Positions 1 through 8,026 are shown, numbered from the stretch's first letter. The stretch: 23,706 nt of DNA from Desulfobacterales bacterium (GCA_030621655.1 JAUXHH010000004.1:1-23706); one strand, 5' to 3'. Program-made: numbers and translations. The notes: generated by a model from the sequence alone, not told the origin.

Positions 1-220
1 TATCTATTTTGAAAGAGATTTAGGTGAAAGGCTACAAACTGGAGGGGTTTAGGCTGTGCCAATCGTCGTCAGTTACGTATGACGACAACGCTGAAGGGAT
101 TTAGGCTGAAGGCTGAAGAGTAAAAGGACAAATATCTAACAATTCAAAATTCATAACTTAAAATTAAGAATTCTGGCCTTTTATCACCACTCCACTCACC
201 CAATACTCCCTGATGAACCT
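1..220. other. Non-coding flank with degenerate heptamer repeats and a small hairpin
   Basis: No convincing gene is seen in this stretch, which lies downstream of the minus-strand phosphatase. It holds a run of related 7-mers (TTTAGGC, TGAAGGC, TGAAGAG, TAAAAGG at 100-127) with partial copies near 17-32 and 47-55. It also holds a 7-bp stem (GTCGTCA at 65-71 with TGACGAC at 80-86) and an A/T-rich stretch at 139-172. Nothing here has a U-tract that would make a clear terminator for the phosphatase gene. It looks like repeat-derived spacer DNA. Confidence 0.6.
100..127. repeat. Degenerate 7-bp tandem repeat, four units
   Basis: Four consecutive in-register heptamers are seen: TTTAGGC, TGAAGGC, TGAAGAG and TAAAAGG. 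A fifth related unit (TGAAGGG, 92-98) is offset by one base. The reverse complement resembles the CCTTTAR-type units at 9,323-9,357, so both arrays probably belong to one repeat family. No function can be assigned. Confidence 0.55.
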
Positions 221-1900
221 TCATTGCAAAACCTCAACAAGTTGCGATCCCTGAGCCGCAGCAGGTGGGGTCATGCCCATAAAGGCTGCGATTGTTGGTG
301 CCACATCCACCGGATGTACCAACCGATGGACCGTTTGCGCATCGACGCCGGGGCCTGCAAAGATAATCGGCACATGCGTATCGTAACGCCAGGGTGAGCC
401 GTGCATAACAGCGATCGGGCCCTTATCGAACAGGAACCAGTAGGGCTCCTGTATGACATAAATATCACCGGACCGGGCAGCATGAAAATTGTTCCGCACC
501 TGCTCGACCAAAGGATTGGCCTGCTGGGCGCTAAGACTGCTGCTGGCAACGGCCAGGGCAATTCCATTACTGTCCGTCAGGGCTGCAGCTACAGCCTGTT
601 CGATTATTGTCCGGTCAAGGTTTGCAGCCGCTATCTTCTCCTCATCAAGATAGAGGTAGGGGCGGAAGAAGAAACGCACCACCTCATCGATACCGAACGA
701 ATTACCGGTCTTGTTTGCAATAGCCGCTATCCCGTCCGGATCAAGACGTCCTGCTGCATAACCGAGTTCGGTCATATACTCCGGCATATCTGCCATGCCG
801 TGATCAGCGGCGAGCACGATCAGGGTGTGCTTGAGTCCTACGGTTTTGTCAATAAATTTGAGAAGGTCCGCCAGAGTGCGGTCGAGCTGACGTATGACTT
901 CTTCATTTTCCAGGCTGGACGGCCCGAAAAAATGGTTGACTGCATCCACGCCGGAAAAGCTGATCGACAGGTAATCGGGGATCGCATCCTGGCCAAGTTT
1001 CTCATTTGTCACGAGCGTCTTGGAAAAGTCAAGCAGCAGCCGGTCGCCTGCCGGACTGACTACAATCCTGGTGTAAAGCAGTTTGTCGTCCACCCCGCCG
1101 AATGGATGGGGAAAGACACGACCGTATCCTTTTAAGTCAACCTCATAGGGTCGATCATCCTGGGCTCCCAGGAGGTAGGTTGAAATATCAGCAGCCAGTT
1201 CCCATTTTGTCCCTCCATATTTCTCGGCCCGGCGCTGTGCGTTCCAATCACTCACCCATTCAGGATATGCATCGTAATAATAAGAGCTGGTAACAAAATC
1301 GCCGGTATCAGTAGAAAACCAGAAGGCCTTACCGGTCTGACCGGCCATAGCTACGGCACTGCGATCCTTGCCGGATACTCCGAATATCTTGGAACGGCCG
1401 CCATAATAGGCAGCCAACCCGTCACTGAAGGTAGGGACCAGAATTACCCTGGGAGAGCGGCCCTGGGTGCGTGCAAGTTTCTGGGCCGGATCGACCTGCT
1501 CACCCTTGATTGCTTCATCCCTGGTTGGCAGCAGCGGAGCATCAGCATCTTCAATATTATAGGCCAGTTCCTTTGCTTCCCGGTCAAACCAGACATTGCC
1601 AATCATGCCGTGCTGCGACGGGAAGGTGCCGGTAGCCAGCGTCGTATGCCCGACAATGGTTTCGGTGTTGGCGTGCTGGTATTGCGCGTTGGTATAGACG
1701 GTGCCCTGCTTCAGCAGGTAGCGGAACCCATCTTTGCCAAAACCTGCCTGGTAACGGTTGAGCAGGTCACCGCGCAATCCGTCAACTGTGATTTGCAATA
1801 CCAACCTGATCTCCGCGTTGGTTTGTGCGTTGACGATCGTAGAACTTCCAACAGTGACTATTGCCATGCCAATGATAAGGAGAAGGCTGATGCGACTCAT
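221..1900 (-). CDS. PafA-type alkaline phosphatase (phosphomonoesterase), exported
   Basis: The product is a 559-residue member of the alkaline phosphatase superfamily, predicted to act outside the cytoplasm. A hydrophobic signal segment (about residues 4-24, ending near VNAQ) precedes the catalytic domain. Spacing matches PafA: metal-ligand Asp40 (TVDGLRGD), nucleophile Thr81 (in TETIVGHTT), Asn102, and a K-x-R pair (Lys178, Arg180 in SGKDRSA), which is typical of phosphomonoesterases rather than diesterases. Later metal ligands are visible in VDAVNHFF, AADHGM and YDTHVP. The ATG at 1900 is chosen because AGAGGTG lies six bases upstream; an in-frame GTG at 1924 would sit upstream of this ribosome-binding site. 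No Pho box was recognised upstream, which fits the phosphate-irrepressible habit of PafA, but that is inference. Single-gene unit. Family assignment is secure; exact substrate is not. Confidence 0.9.
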   Translation of the reverse strand: MSRISLLLIIGMAIVTVGSSTIVNAQTNAEIRLVLQITVDGLRGDLLNRYQAGFGKDGFRYLLKQGTVYTNAQYQHANTETIVGHTTLATGTFPSQHGMIGNVWFDREAKELAYNIEDADAPLLPTRDEAIKGEQVDPAQKLARTQGRSPRVILVPTFSDGLAAYYGGRSKIFGVSGKDRSAVAMAGQTGKAFWFSTDTGDFVTSSYYYDAYPEWVSDWNAQRRAEKYGGTKWELAADISTYLLGAQDDRPYEVDLKGYGRVFPHPFGGVDDKLLYTRIVVSPAGDRLLLDFSKTLVTNEKLGQDAIPDYLSISFSGVDAVNHFFGPSSLENEEVIRQLDRTLADLLKFIDKTVGLKHTLIVLAADHGMADMPEYMTELGYAAGRLDPDGIAAIANKTGNSFGIDEVVRFFFRPYLYLDEEKIAAANLDRTIIEQAVAAALTDSNGIALAVASSSLSAQQANPLVEQVRNNFHAARSGDIYVIQEPYWFLFDKGPIAVMHGSPWRYDTHVPIIFAGPGVDAQTVHRLVHPVDVAPTIAAFMGMTPPAAAQGSQLVEVLQ

Positions 1901-2245
1901 AAAAACACCTCTGATTCTTTTCACGGCTTCCTCTATTATTAATTCCTGACTCTCAAAAATTTAAAGCCTCCATCAGGGCCAAAATCCCTGTGAAGGCTCT
2001 TCAATCAATTATTTGATGATAAAAAAACAATATCTCAAAATCAAAACAGTTTAAACTCCCATCTTTCTCGCAAATTAGTATAGAAAAACTATATAAGTCT
2101 CTTTTCAATAAAGACTTTTTTTTATTTTGCTCTTGACTTACTAGGTATTTCTACCAATAAATATTGAGCATGACAAGAATAATTCGGCAATACGGCTTAT
2201 TGATATTAAGCCGCCACTTTCAACGTACTATCAAGAGGTGAATTA
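1901..2245. other. Divergent intergenic region (345 bp) with a hairpin and a possible promoter
   Basis: This A/T-rich gap separates the divergent phosphatase and STAS-like genes. A two-part hairpin is present at 1965-1998: AGCCT pairs with AGGCT and CAGGG with CCCTG, around a 7-base loop. In the phosphatase direction it would lie in the 5' leader. A weak stem (AAGTCT 2095-2100 with AGACTT 2112-2117) is followed by a T-run on the plus strand. A TTGACT box at 2133-2138 lies upstream of the plus-strand gene, with the best -10 candidate (TAAATA, 2158-2163) 19 bases further on. None of these is decisive. Confidence 0.45.
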
Positions 2246-2614
2246 ATGATACAGATTAAACTTAATGAAGATACCGGCGTAGTAACTGTTACGCCCTCAG
2301 CTCCGTTAAACGAACAGGACTTTACACTTCTTGCGAATGAGGTAGACCCTTATATTGAGAAAGAGGGCAAACTCAATGGTTTGATAATCCAAATTGAATT
2401 ATTTCCCGGGTGGAAGGATTTCGCGGGGCTAATATCTCATCTAAAATTTGTCCGTGAACATCATAAGAAAATCAAAAAAGTTGCTGTGGTCACTGACGGT
2501 CAAATTATTTCAATTATGCCCAAAATAGTCGATCATTTTGTCAACGCTAAAGTGAAGTATTTTCCTTATGATAGCCTCGATGAGGCTGTCTTATGGGTGC
2601 AATCCCAGGATTAA
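2246..2614 (+). CDS. SpoIIAA-like / STAS-SEC14 fold protein
   Basis: This is a 122-residue soluble cytoplasmic protein. It resembles the SpoIIAA-like family (Pfam SpoIIAA-like, STAS/SEC14 type): an N-terminal strand pair (MIQIKLNEDTGVVTV), a central motif around residues 47-60 (LIIQIELFPGWKDFAGL), then a basic helix (EHHKKIKKVAVVTD) and a C-terminal stretch typical of the family (AKVKYFPYDSLDEAVLWV). The start is well supported by AGAGGTG seven bases before the ATG. Members occur widely in bacteria; their biochemical role is not established, and lipid or regulatory binding has been suggested from the fold. It converges on the U32 gene with only an 18-base gap and no evident terminator. Family call confident, function unknown. 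Confidence 0.82.
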   Translation: MIQIKLNEDTGVVTVTPSAPLNEQDFTLLANEVDPYIEKEGKLNGLIIQIELFPGWKDFAGLISHLKFVREHHKKIKKVAVVTDGQIISIMPKIVDHFVNAKVKYFPYDSLDEAVLWVQSQD

Positions 2615-2632
2615 AAAAGCGGAACACAAGAT

Positions 2633-4789
2633 CTATAAAAGATTCCCGTTATAATTAAATGTTGAGAGTTTTCGCCGGTACCTTTTGCCTGCTATTTCTC
2701 TGCCAATCTCGTCGTTTTCTTTTTTGGTGATCCTGCGGTGGCATAGATCAATGACCGCGTATTTCAAGCCCATCTTTGCCATTTCAGTCAGCATTGACAG
2801 GAGGGAAAAAGGATCTTCAGCAAGTGCCACCGTTGAATTCCAGGCTTTGCGCAAAACAAAGGATTCATTCTTGGGACTAACAAAGGGCTGCGCATATAAA
2901 AAATGCTTGGCCATGGGCCTGGCAGTAAAGAGAGGCGGAGTGCCATAGACCGTTAATCCAAGATCAACCCTGGAATTGGCTGCTGATTTGCTGCTTAAAA
3001 TGTTTCCCAGACTTTCCCTGTCAATTTCTATGGCAGCTTGGGCCCTCTGCAGCTTAAAACTATGCAGGACATACAGTCCCTGAGAATTAAGAACGTTTAA
3101 GGTGTAATCCCCCAACAGATTCAACCTCTCTTTCCCAGCAAAGAATAACTGCTGCCCGATATGGCCAATCTGCCAGGTTTTGAAATTATTCTTTATAAGC
3201 TGATTAATAGCCTTACTGAAAAAATCCACCTCATTTTCCAATATTATCGGAGGCAGACACCAGGCCATCTTATGGTGAAATTTTTTAACAGTTTTTTTCT
3301 GGTGCTGAAAATCATTAAAGGTTTTCCGGTTCAGTTCCACCAGGAGCAATTCAGGCATAACAGGCAAGCGGGATTTCAACACCTGCAGATCATCTATTTT
3401 GATGTAGAGAAGAGGCCAGGCAGCGGACGTGCCTTTCATCCTTCTCATTCCAGCAGCAGGAGTTTTCCTGCTTCCGGTTCGACCGGGCGCAAGGCTTTTT
3501 TGAATTGTCGAGACTTTTTGTTTTGTGTTTCGCAGTATTTTCTTAACAGTCGGATTGAAATGGGCGGCATTAAGACCGGGCTTCTTCTTTTCAGCTTCCC
3601 TGGCCTTACGGCTGTCGACCTTAAACAGACTGTCTCCCCTTTTCACAATTGCCGGAACCTCAAGTATGATACTGTCATCCGGATTGGCCTGGGATATTTT
3701 TCGGCTTTTTTTTGTCATGTTTCGCAAGGTGAAGGCAACCCTCTCCCCGGTATCCTCCTGGTGCAAACGCAAGCGGTCTCCAACCTGTATTGACTGTTTG
3801 AGTGCAAGAGAAACCTTCCCCTTGCCGGTACCTTTACCGGCCTGGCCCAGATACATCCCGATATTGCCCGAATGATATGGTGAGATTAATTCTTTTGACT
3901 CTGTGGTGTTGAAATATCCCTGGCTGGTTTTTCTTCCCATGGACTGGTCTAACAATTCCTTGGCATTCTCAATGACCCTCTTATCTCCAGAATCTGCATC
4001 AATAACCATCCGGTATGCCTTGACCACGGAGGAGACATAATGGGCGCTGCGCAGCCTGCCCTCAATTTTAAAGGACGAAACACCTGCCTTCTGCAACCTG
4101 TTAATCAAATCTATACCGCCAAGATCATTCATTGAAAAAAAGTAACCCGGCTTTTCCCCCTTTTGCTTCCACTGGTAGCGCCGCCTGCATGGCTGCACGC
4201 AACGGCCGCGCAAACCGCTTTTCCCGCCCAGGTAACTGCTGAATAAACACAAACCTGAATAACTGAAGCAGAGGGCGCCATGAATAAACACCTCAAGCTC
4301 TACGTTACTTGTCCCGGCAATGGAATTGATCTCTTTAATTGTAAGCTCACGGGCCAAAACCACCCTCTCAAAACCCATATTTTTAAATTGCCTGACTGCA
4401 AGTGAGTTATGTGCTCCAAAAAGAGTGCTGGCATGGAGTCGCAATTGAGGAAAGTATTTCCTGCAGAGATGATAGAGGCCAAGATCCTGAATGATTAAAG
4501 CATCCGGCTTCAATGCTTCTAGAATGGCGAGGGTTTCAAGTACCTGCGGAATTTCATTTTCCTTCAGCAGGCTGTTTGCTGCCAGATATAATTTAACATC
4601 CCTTTTGTGGGCAAATTGGATCATGGCGGCAATTTCGGCCCAAGAAAAATCTCTTGATAAGGCACGGGCATTCAAGGCCGGCGCCCCGATATACACTGCG
4701 TCCGCTCCCGCCTCGATAGCCCTTTCAAAAACATTTATCGAGCCTGCAGGAGCCAATAGCTCAGGTTTTTTATCCTTCTTGTCAATCAT
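2633..4789 (-). CDS. Peptidase-U32 family protein, RlhA/TrhP-like RNA hydroxylation factor
   Basis: The 718-residue protein belongs to the U32 family, annotated historically as collagenase-like peptidases. Characterised bacterial members RlhA and TrhP instead act in hydroxylation of 23S rRNA C2501 and tRNA U34. The N-terminal TIM-barrel-like half starts with PELLAPAGS (residues 9-17) and GADAVYIG. The family's cysteine signature follows His170: Cys174, Cys181, Cys197 and Cys201 in the EVFIHGALC...GRCVQPCRRRY region, presumed Fe-S or metal ligands. FKIEGR and SVVKAYR motifs (about 241-260) complete the core. The C-terminal about 350 residues, after a basic linker near 400-440, are less conserved; the length is close to RlhA (about 650). 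The ribosome-binding site is weak (AAGGA 16 bases upstream or AAAAGA close to the ATG). Which RNA, if any, it modifies cannot be told from sequence. Confidence 0.85.
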   Translation of the reverse strand: MIDKKDKKPELLAPAGSINVFERAIEAGADAVYIGAPALNARALSRDFSWAEIAAMIQFAHKRDVKLYLAANSLLKENEIPQVLETLAILEALKPDALIIQDLGLYHLCRKYFPQLRLHASTLFGAHNSLAVRQFKNMGFERVVLARELTIKEINSIAGTSNVELEVFIHGALCFSYSGLCLFSSYLGGKSGLRGRCVQPCRRRYQWKQKGEKPGYFFSMNDLGGIDLINRLQKAGVSSFKIEGRLRSAHYVSSVVKAYRMVIDADSGDKRVIENAKELLDQSMGRKTSQGYFNTTESKELISPYHSGNIGMYLGQAGKGTGKGKVSLALKQSIQVGDRLRLHQEDTGERVAFTLRNMTKKSRKISQANPDDSIILEVPAIVKRGDSLFKVDSRKAREAEKKKPGLNAAHFNPTVKKILRNTKQKVSTIQKSLAPGRTGSRKTPAAGMRRMKGTSAAWPLLYIKIDDLQVLKSRLPVMPELLLVELNRKTFNDFQHQKKTVKKFHHKMAWCLPPIILENEVDFFSKAINQLIKNNFKTWQIGHIGQQLFFAGKERLNLLGDYTLNVLNSQGLYVLHSFKLQRAQAAIEIDRESLGNILSSKSAANSRVDLGLTVYGTPPLFTARPMAKHFLYAQPFVSPKNESFVLRKAWNSTVALAEDPFSLLSMLTEMAKMGLKYAVIDLCHRRITKKENDEIGREIAGKRYRRKLSTFNYNGNLL

Positions 4790-4814
4790 ATATCTTTTTA
4801 TTCGTCCTTGAAAA

Positions 4815-4833
4815 CCCGGTCCTCAGGGCTGGG
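4815..4833. repeat. 8-bp hairpin with TCA loop (copy 1)
   Basis: CCCGGTCC and GGGCTGGG form an eight-pair stem (two G-T wobbles) around a TCA loop. It matches the hairpin at 5060-5078 at 14 of 19 positions in direct orientation. The two flank the GGCACAAA inverted repeat. No T-run follows on either strand, so it is not called a terminator. Confidence 0.5.
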
Positions 4834-4873
4834 TCAGAGTCAGTTGGCTCAGTCGGAACCATTAATTAATAAA

Positions 4874-5003
4874 AGGCACAAAGGCACAGAGGCACAAAGT
4901 GACCGTAAGACAAAGCAGAGTAAAAGCTTTTAAGTGCACACAGTGTAACCATGTGATTTTCTTGCCAGTTTTTTAAACTCTGTGCCTTTGTGCCTTTGTG
5001 CCT
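4874..5003. repeat. GGCACAAA inverted repeat pair enclosing about 80 bp
   Basis: The left arm at 4874-4899 is three tandem copies of an 8-9 base unit, AGGCACAAA or AGGCACAGA. The right arm at 4978-5003 is the reverse complement, matching 24 of 26 bases. The 78 bases between show no reading frame or known feature. Similar GGCACAAAGG tracts are seen scattered in many environmental bacterial genomes, so this is most likely a small intergenic repeat family; transcribed, it would fold into a long hairpin between the U32 and rhomboid genes. Confidence 0.65.
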
Positions 5004-5036
5004 GATGACATTATTATTGTAAGCGGCAGCAAAGTT

Positions 5037-5078
5037 GCCCCTTCAAGGGGCGATCAAAGCCGGGTTCTCAGAGCCCGG
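5037..5078. terminator. Two adjacent hairpins after the rhomboid gene; weak terminator candidate
   Basis: GCCCCTTCAAGGGGC (5037-5051) and CCGGGTTCTCAGAGCCCGG (5060-5078) are two GC-rich hairpins. The second begins nine bases beyond the rhomboid stop codon on the minus strand. The tract after it in the transcript is only CTTTGAT, so a classical U-run is missing. Efficient termination is uncertain. Confidence 0.35.
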
Positions 5079-5086
5079 ATTCTTTA

Positions 5087-5815
5087 TTAACGTCGTTGCA
5101 GGCGGCGAATTTTTCTTTCAGATGGCACCACAGGTCGCTGCCAATCCTTACACCTGAACACCTGCAGGAGCAAGGCGCCGGCTGCGAAACCACCCACATG
5201 GGCCCACCAGGCAACTCCGCCGCCGGCCATTTGCTCGGAATTTAAAGAATAGAGCGACCCCTGTATCAACTGGAGAAGAAACCAGAAACCAAGAAAAAAA
5301 TAGGCCGGCAGTTCAATGATGTAGAACAGTATGACAATGGGAACCAGCGTTAGAATCCTGGCCTTGGGATAGGTAATAATATAGGCGCCGAGTACTCCTG
5401 ATATGGCGCCGCTGGCGCCGACCATGGGGATAACAGATTGCGGATTTGAAATTGTCTGGGCAAATACTGAAGCAATGCCGCAGAGTAAAAAGAACAGGAG
5501 ATAACGGCCATGGCCCATACAGTCCTCGACATTATCTCCGAAAATCCAGAGCATCCACATGTTTGATATCAGATGTACAAGGTTTGCATGCAGGAACATT
5601 GAACTGAACACAGGCAGAACTCCTGCAGGATTCAAAAAGGTTTCCCCCTGCTGGGCAATAAAACGCGCCGGTATAAAACCAAGGGTGAATATCAACTGGT
5701 CAAGCTCAGGCCCGTAAGACATCTCATAAATAAAAAAAGCCGAGTTGATGAGAATGAGGCCAATATTTACATAGGGAAAATTCTTGGCTGGAATATTGTC
5801 TTTAAGAGGAAGCAT
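5087..5815 (-). CDS. Rhomboid-family intramembrane serine protease
   Basis: This 242-residue polytopic membrane protein has the full rhomboid signature. Catalytic Ser135 lies in GASGAISG, and catalytic His206 in WWAHVGGFAAG of the last core helix. The helix-2 motif has His76, His81 and Asn85 in FLHANLVHLISNM, supplying the oxyanion-side residues. Six hydrophobic segments are visible at about 14-30, 66-90, 104-121, 130-148, 156-182 and 201-220, followed by a short basic cytoplasmic tail. It should cleave transmembrane segments of unknown substrates in the inner membrane. It lies 29 bases after the histidine kinase gene and has no clear ribosome-binding site of its own, so it is probably co-transcribed with it. 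The active site is intact; the substrate is unknown. Confidence 0.93.
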   Translation of the reverse strand: MLPLKDNIPAKNFPYVNIGLILINSAFFIYEMSYGPELDQLIFTLGFIPARFIAQQGETFLNPAGVLPVFSSMFLHANLVHLISNMWMLWIFGDNVEDCMGHGRYLLFFLLCGIASVFAQTISNPQSVIPMVGASGAISGVLGAYIITYPKARILTLVPIVILFYIIELPAYFFLGFWFLLQLIQGSLYSLNSEQMAGGGVAWWAHVGGFAAGALLLQVFRCKDWQRPVVPSERKIRRLQRR

Positions 5816-5844
5816 CTACATTTTAGGAAAGCACATATCCGGCC

Positions 5845-7296
5845 TTACAGCTCTTCATTGAGTGATCCGTCTTCAGGCCAGGGCCGTAAAAAATTCATCG
5901 CAGGCAGAGGTATCACAAAATAAAAGTTGTTGCCCTGTCCAGTGGCTTCATATCCCACCTGGCCGCCATGCAGTTCAATCACATGCCTGATAAAGGCAAG
6001 TCCATGCCCGGTTCCAGGTTTATCCTGGCTGTTTGGCCCGCGATATCCTTCTGAGAATACCACCTCGATCTCTTCCTTGGACAGGTGGTGACCGGTGGTA
6101 AAAACATTGAATTTCGCTCCCCGCTGGTTCGGACCGAAAAAATCATCAATTATTTCACGTCCATAGGCTACAGCTTTTCTGGTTTTTCCCATGTGGTCGA
6201 TAATTTCCTCAGTGTATTTCACCGCATTGGAAAAAAGGTTGGCATAAACCTGCGCCAGAAGACCCTTGTCTACCATAATGGGAATCTCTTCTGTGTCCAT
6301 TCCCATGGGCCGGTCAACTGTTATTTTATTTGTCTTTAAACGGCTCTTATACTGGCCCAACTGCGGCAGAATAATTTCCTTTTCCACCCGGCAGAGTTTA
6401 GGGCGCAATACCAGATGTCCACGCTCAAAATGTTCCCGCCTGAACAAACTCTCAAGGAAAAGGCTGACATTGGCATGGTGCTTCAGCATCTCCTGTTGAT
6501 ACCCCAAAAGATCCGCTCGCAGATTTGACAATCTATCTATGAGCATCTTGCAAGCCTCGTCATTTACGCCGGCAGTCTTTTTCAACTGTGTCATTTCCAA
6601 TTCAAGTTCCTGCATCTCGCCAATTTTCTTGCGGAGTTGATTGAACAGGTGCTTGAAATACATGTTCGGGATAATGACATTATGCTCAATATCCATCACC
6701 AGGTTGTTGATAAATTTAAGATGATGGATGTTCTGCTGGGCCAGAAGACGGTTATGAAGTCTGAATCCTATACGGTTGGCGTATTTCTCCAGAAAAAACA
6801 GATCCGCCTCATCCAGTTTCTCAAGGGGAGAGACCTCCAACATTCCTAAAATTCTTATATCATCACGCCAGGTATGCTGATCAGGCCTCATCATGTTGTG
6901 ATTTTCAGATGAACCCTGCGGAGGTTTCCTGTAAATTGGCACGACGTAGGAATTTTCAGTTTTGTAAGGCTGGTCGCTGAGATATATGCCTGTCGGTACC
7001 GAACGCGGTTCATGGATGATACCTTCCCGGCTGTTGCACACCAGCTTAAGTTGTTTTTCATCACTATCCAGAAGATAAAGCGCATTTTCAACCTGCATTG
7101 TTTCAAGAAGTACGACAACGCAAATGCGGTAAAAATCTTCAAGCCTTTCGTATTCCTGAACCAGATCAAAAAAACTTTTTAACAGGTTGTTCTGCAGAGG
7201 GCTGAAATCATAACGCACATGATCCTTAATTTTTCCCCGGACCCTGTTTTGTATATGCGCCAGGTCTAATCTGTCAGTAGAAAAATCTTCGGCCAT
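5845..7296 (-). CDS. GAF-domain histidine-kinase-like protein with divergent catalytic boxes
   Basis: The 483-residue cytoplasmic protein has no membrane segment. A GAF-like sensor region spans about 40-185. A dimerisation/phosphoacceptor-like helix around 197-225 carries His205 (IEHNVIIPN), a weak match to a kinase H-box. A long helical or coiled segment (225-295) precedes a C-terminal GHKL ATPase domain. The N-box (YANLFSNAVKYTEE) and the G2 box (PGTGHGLAF) are clear, but the position of the usual D-x-G-x-G box reads FNVFTTGHHLS, so the adenine-contacting Asp is missing. It may be a weak kinase, a phosphatase or a pseudokinase. The ATG at 7296 follows AGGA by eight bases and is preferred to the upstream in-frame TTG at 7326. 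No response regulator is adjacent; the rhomboid gene follows closely. Moderate confidence in function. Confidence 0.82.
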   Translation of the reverse strand: MAEDFSTDRLDLAHIQNRVRGKIKDHVRYDFSPLQNNLLKSFFDLVQEYERLEDFYRICVVVLLETMQVENALYLLDSDEKQLKLVCNSREGIIHEPRSVPTGIYLSDQPYKTENSYVVPIYRKPPQGSSENHNMMRPDQHTWRDDIRILGMLEVSPLEKLDEADLFFLEKYANRIGFRLHNRLLAQQNIHHLKFINNLVMDIEHNVIIPNMYFKHLFNQLRKKIGEMQELELEMTQLKKTAGVNDEACKMLIDRLSNLRADLLGYQQEMLKHHANVSLFLESLFRREHFERGHLVLRPKLCRVEKEIILPQLGQYKSRLKTNKITVDRPMGMDTEEIPIMVDKGLLAQVYANLFSNAVKYTEEIIDHMGKTRKAVAYGREIIDDFFGPNQRGAKFNVFTTGHHLSKEEIEVVFSEGYRGPNSQDKPGTGHGLAFIRHVIELHGGQVGYEATGQGNNFYFVIPLPAMNFLRPWPEDGSLNEEL

Positions 7297-7328
7297 GGGA
7301 AAAATCCTATCAATAATTAATTCCAAAC

Positions 7329-7474
7329 TAGTGTCTGTCCAGAAATGAGGATTTTTTGTTTGAGATCAAGGACTGCGAAAAAAATAAGCACAGGCATATG
7401 TCTAATATTCCGAGTATTATTTTTTTCGTATGACGCTGAGATCGAACAAAAAGGCCATTTATGGACGGGCACTA
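7329..7474. repeat. 146-bp MITE-like hairpin repeat (element A)
   Basis: The whole interval is one imperfect inverted repeat centred at about 7401. Its outer 19 bases on each side (7329-7347, 7456-7474) match at 16 positions, and both ends read TAGTG/CACTA. A perfect 12-base inner arm, CGAAAAAAATAA at 7376-7387, pairs with 7417-7428. No reading frame is present. It fills the gap between the pyrR stop and the start of the kinase gene, ending 32 bases before that ATG, so any kinase transcript starting upstream would carry it. No obvious target-site duplication was seen. Architecture and a shared internal motif relate it to the element at 12377-12496. Confidence 0.75.
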
Positions 7475-7483
7475 ACTAAGAGG

Positions 7484-8026
7484 TCAGCTTGCCTGCTCCA
7501 GTACAACTTCATCAATATCAGCAGCTTCGTGCAAAAGAACATGAATATGCTGATCAGGCCCGACCGGTATCTCCATACCGGTATAATCCGGCTGAACCGG
7601 CAGTTCCCGGCCCCCCCTGTCAACCAGAACCGCAAGCTGAATGGAGCTGGGGCGACCAAAATCCATTACTGCATCAAGGGCGGCCCGGATAGTTCTTCCA
7701 GTATAGATAACGTCATCAACCAGAACCAGTGCCTTTCCCTCAACCTCAAAGGAAATATCTGTTTTTTTGACAATCGGATTCTGGGACACCCTGCTCCAGT
7801 CATCCCTGTACAGGGTAATATCAAGGCTTCCTGACGGCAAGTTGACCTTTTCTCTTCTTTCTATAATACTGTGGATCCTGTCTGCCAGAAAAACGCCACC
7901 CGTATGTATCCCTACGATGACTATCTCTCTGGTTTTGAGATTTCTTTCAAGAATCTGCAGAGCGATCCGGTCAAGCGCCCGTTCAATATCCTGAGCAGTC
8001 ATTATTGTTTTTTTCTTACGTGACAT
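7484..8026 (-). CDS. pyrR: PyrR, pyrimidine regulator / uracil phosphoribosyltransferase
   Basis: This 180-residue phosphoribosyltransferase-fold protein matches PyrR in length and motifs. The PRPP-binding loop is VLVDDVIYTGRT (about 101-112), preceded by IVGIHTGGVFLADR (37-50) and followed by VLVDRGGRELPVQPDYTG (133-150), which is typical of PyrR. In Gram-positive bacteria PyrR binds pyr mRNA to attenuate transcription; in Proteobacteria the enzymatic UMP-forming activity may be all that is retained. No PyrR-binding hairpin was recognised here. The start at 8026 is chosen because GGAGG lies 10 bases upstream and gives the usual family length; a longer frame from 8065 adds 13 unlikely residues. 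It overlaps the purN 3' end by 11 bases, implying translational coupling with the purine genes. Confidence 0.9.
   Translation of the reverse strand: MSRKKKTIMTAQDIERALDRIALQILERNLKTREIVIVGIHTGGVFLADRIHSIIERREKVNLPSGSLDITLYRDDWSRVSQNPIVKKTDISFEVEGKALVLVDDVIYTGRTIRAALDAVMDFGRPSSIQLAVLVDRGGRELPVQPDYTGMEIPVGPDQHIHVLLHEAADIDEVVLEQAS

Noticed and set aside
401..1135. Long plus-strand open frame of 244 codons inside the phosphatase gene
   Set aside because: It is the antisense shadow of a gene with intact active-site motifs; it has no family resemblance or ribosome-binding site.
2095..2123. Terminator-like AAGTCT/AGACTT stem with T-run
   Set aside because: The stem is six A/T-rich pairs with an 11-base loop, and no plus-strand gene ends upstream of it.
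2133..2163. Sigma-70 promoter of the STAS-like gene
   Set aside because: TTGACT is good but the only -10 candidate, TAAATA, is 19 bases away; too weak to list as a feature.
3161..3793. Plus-strand open frame of 210 codons inside the U32 gene
   Set aside because: Antisense to a conserved protein and of unlikely composition; no supporting signals.
4874..5003. CRISPR-like repeats
   Set aside because: Units are 8-9 bases, contiguous, and arranged as one inverted pair; there are no spacers and no cas genes.
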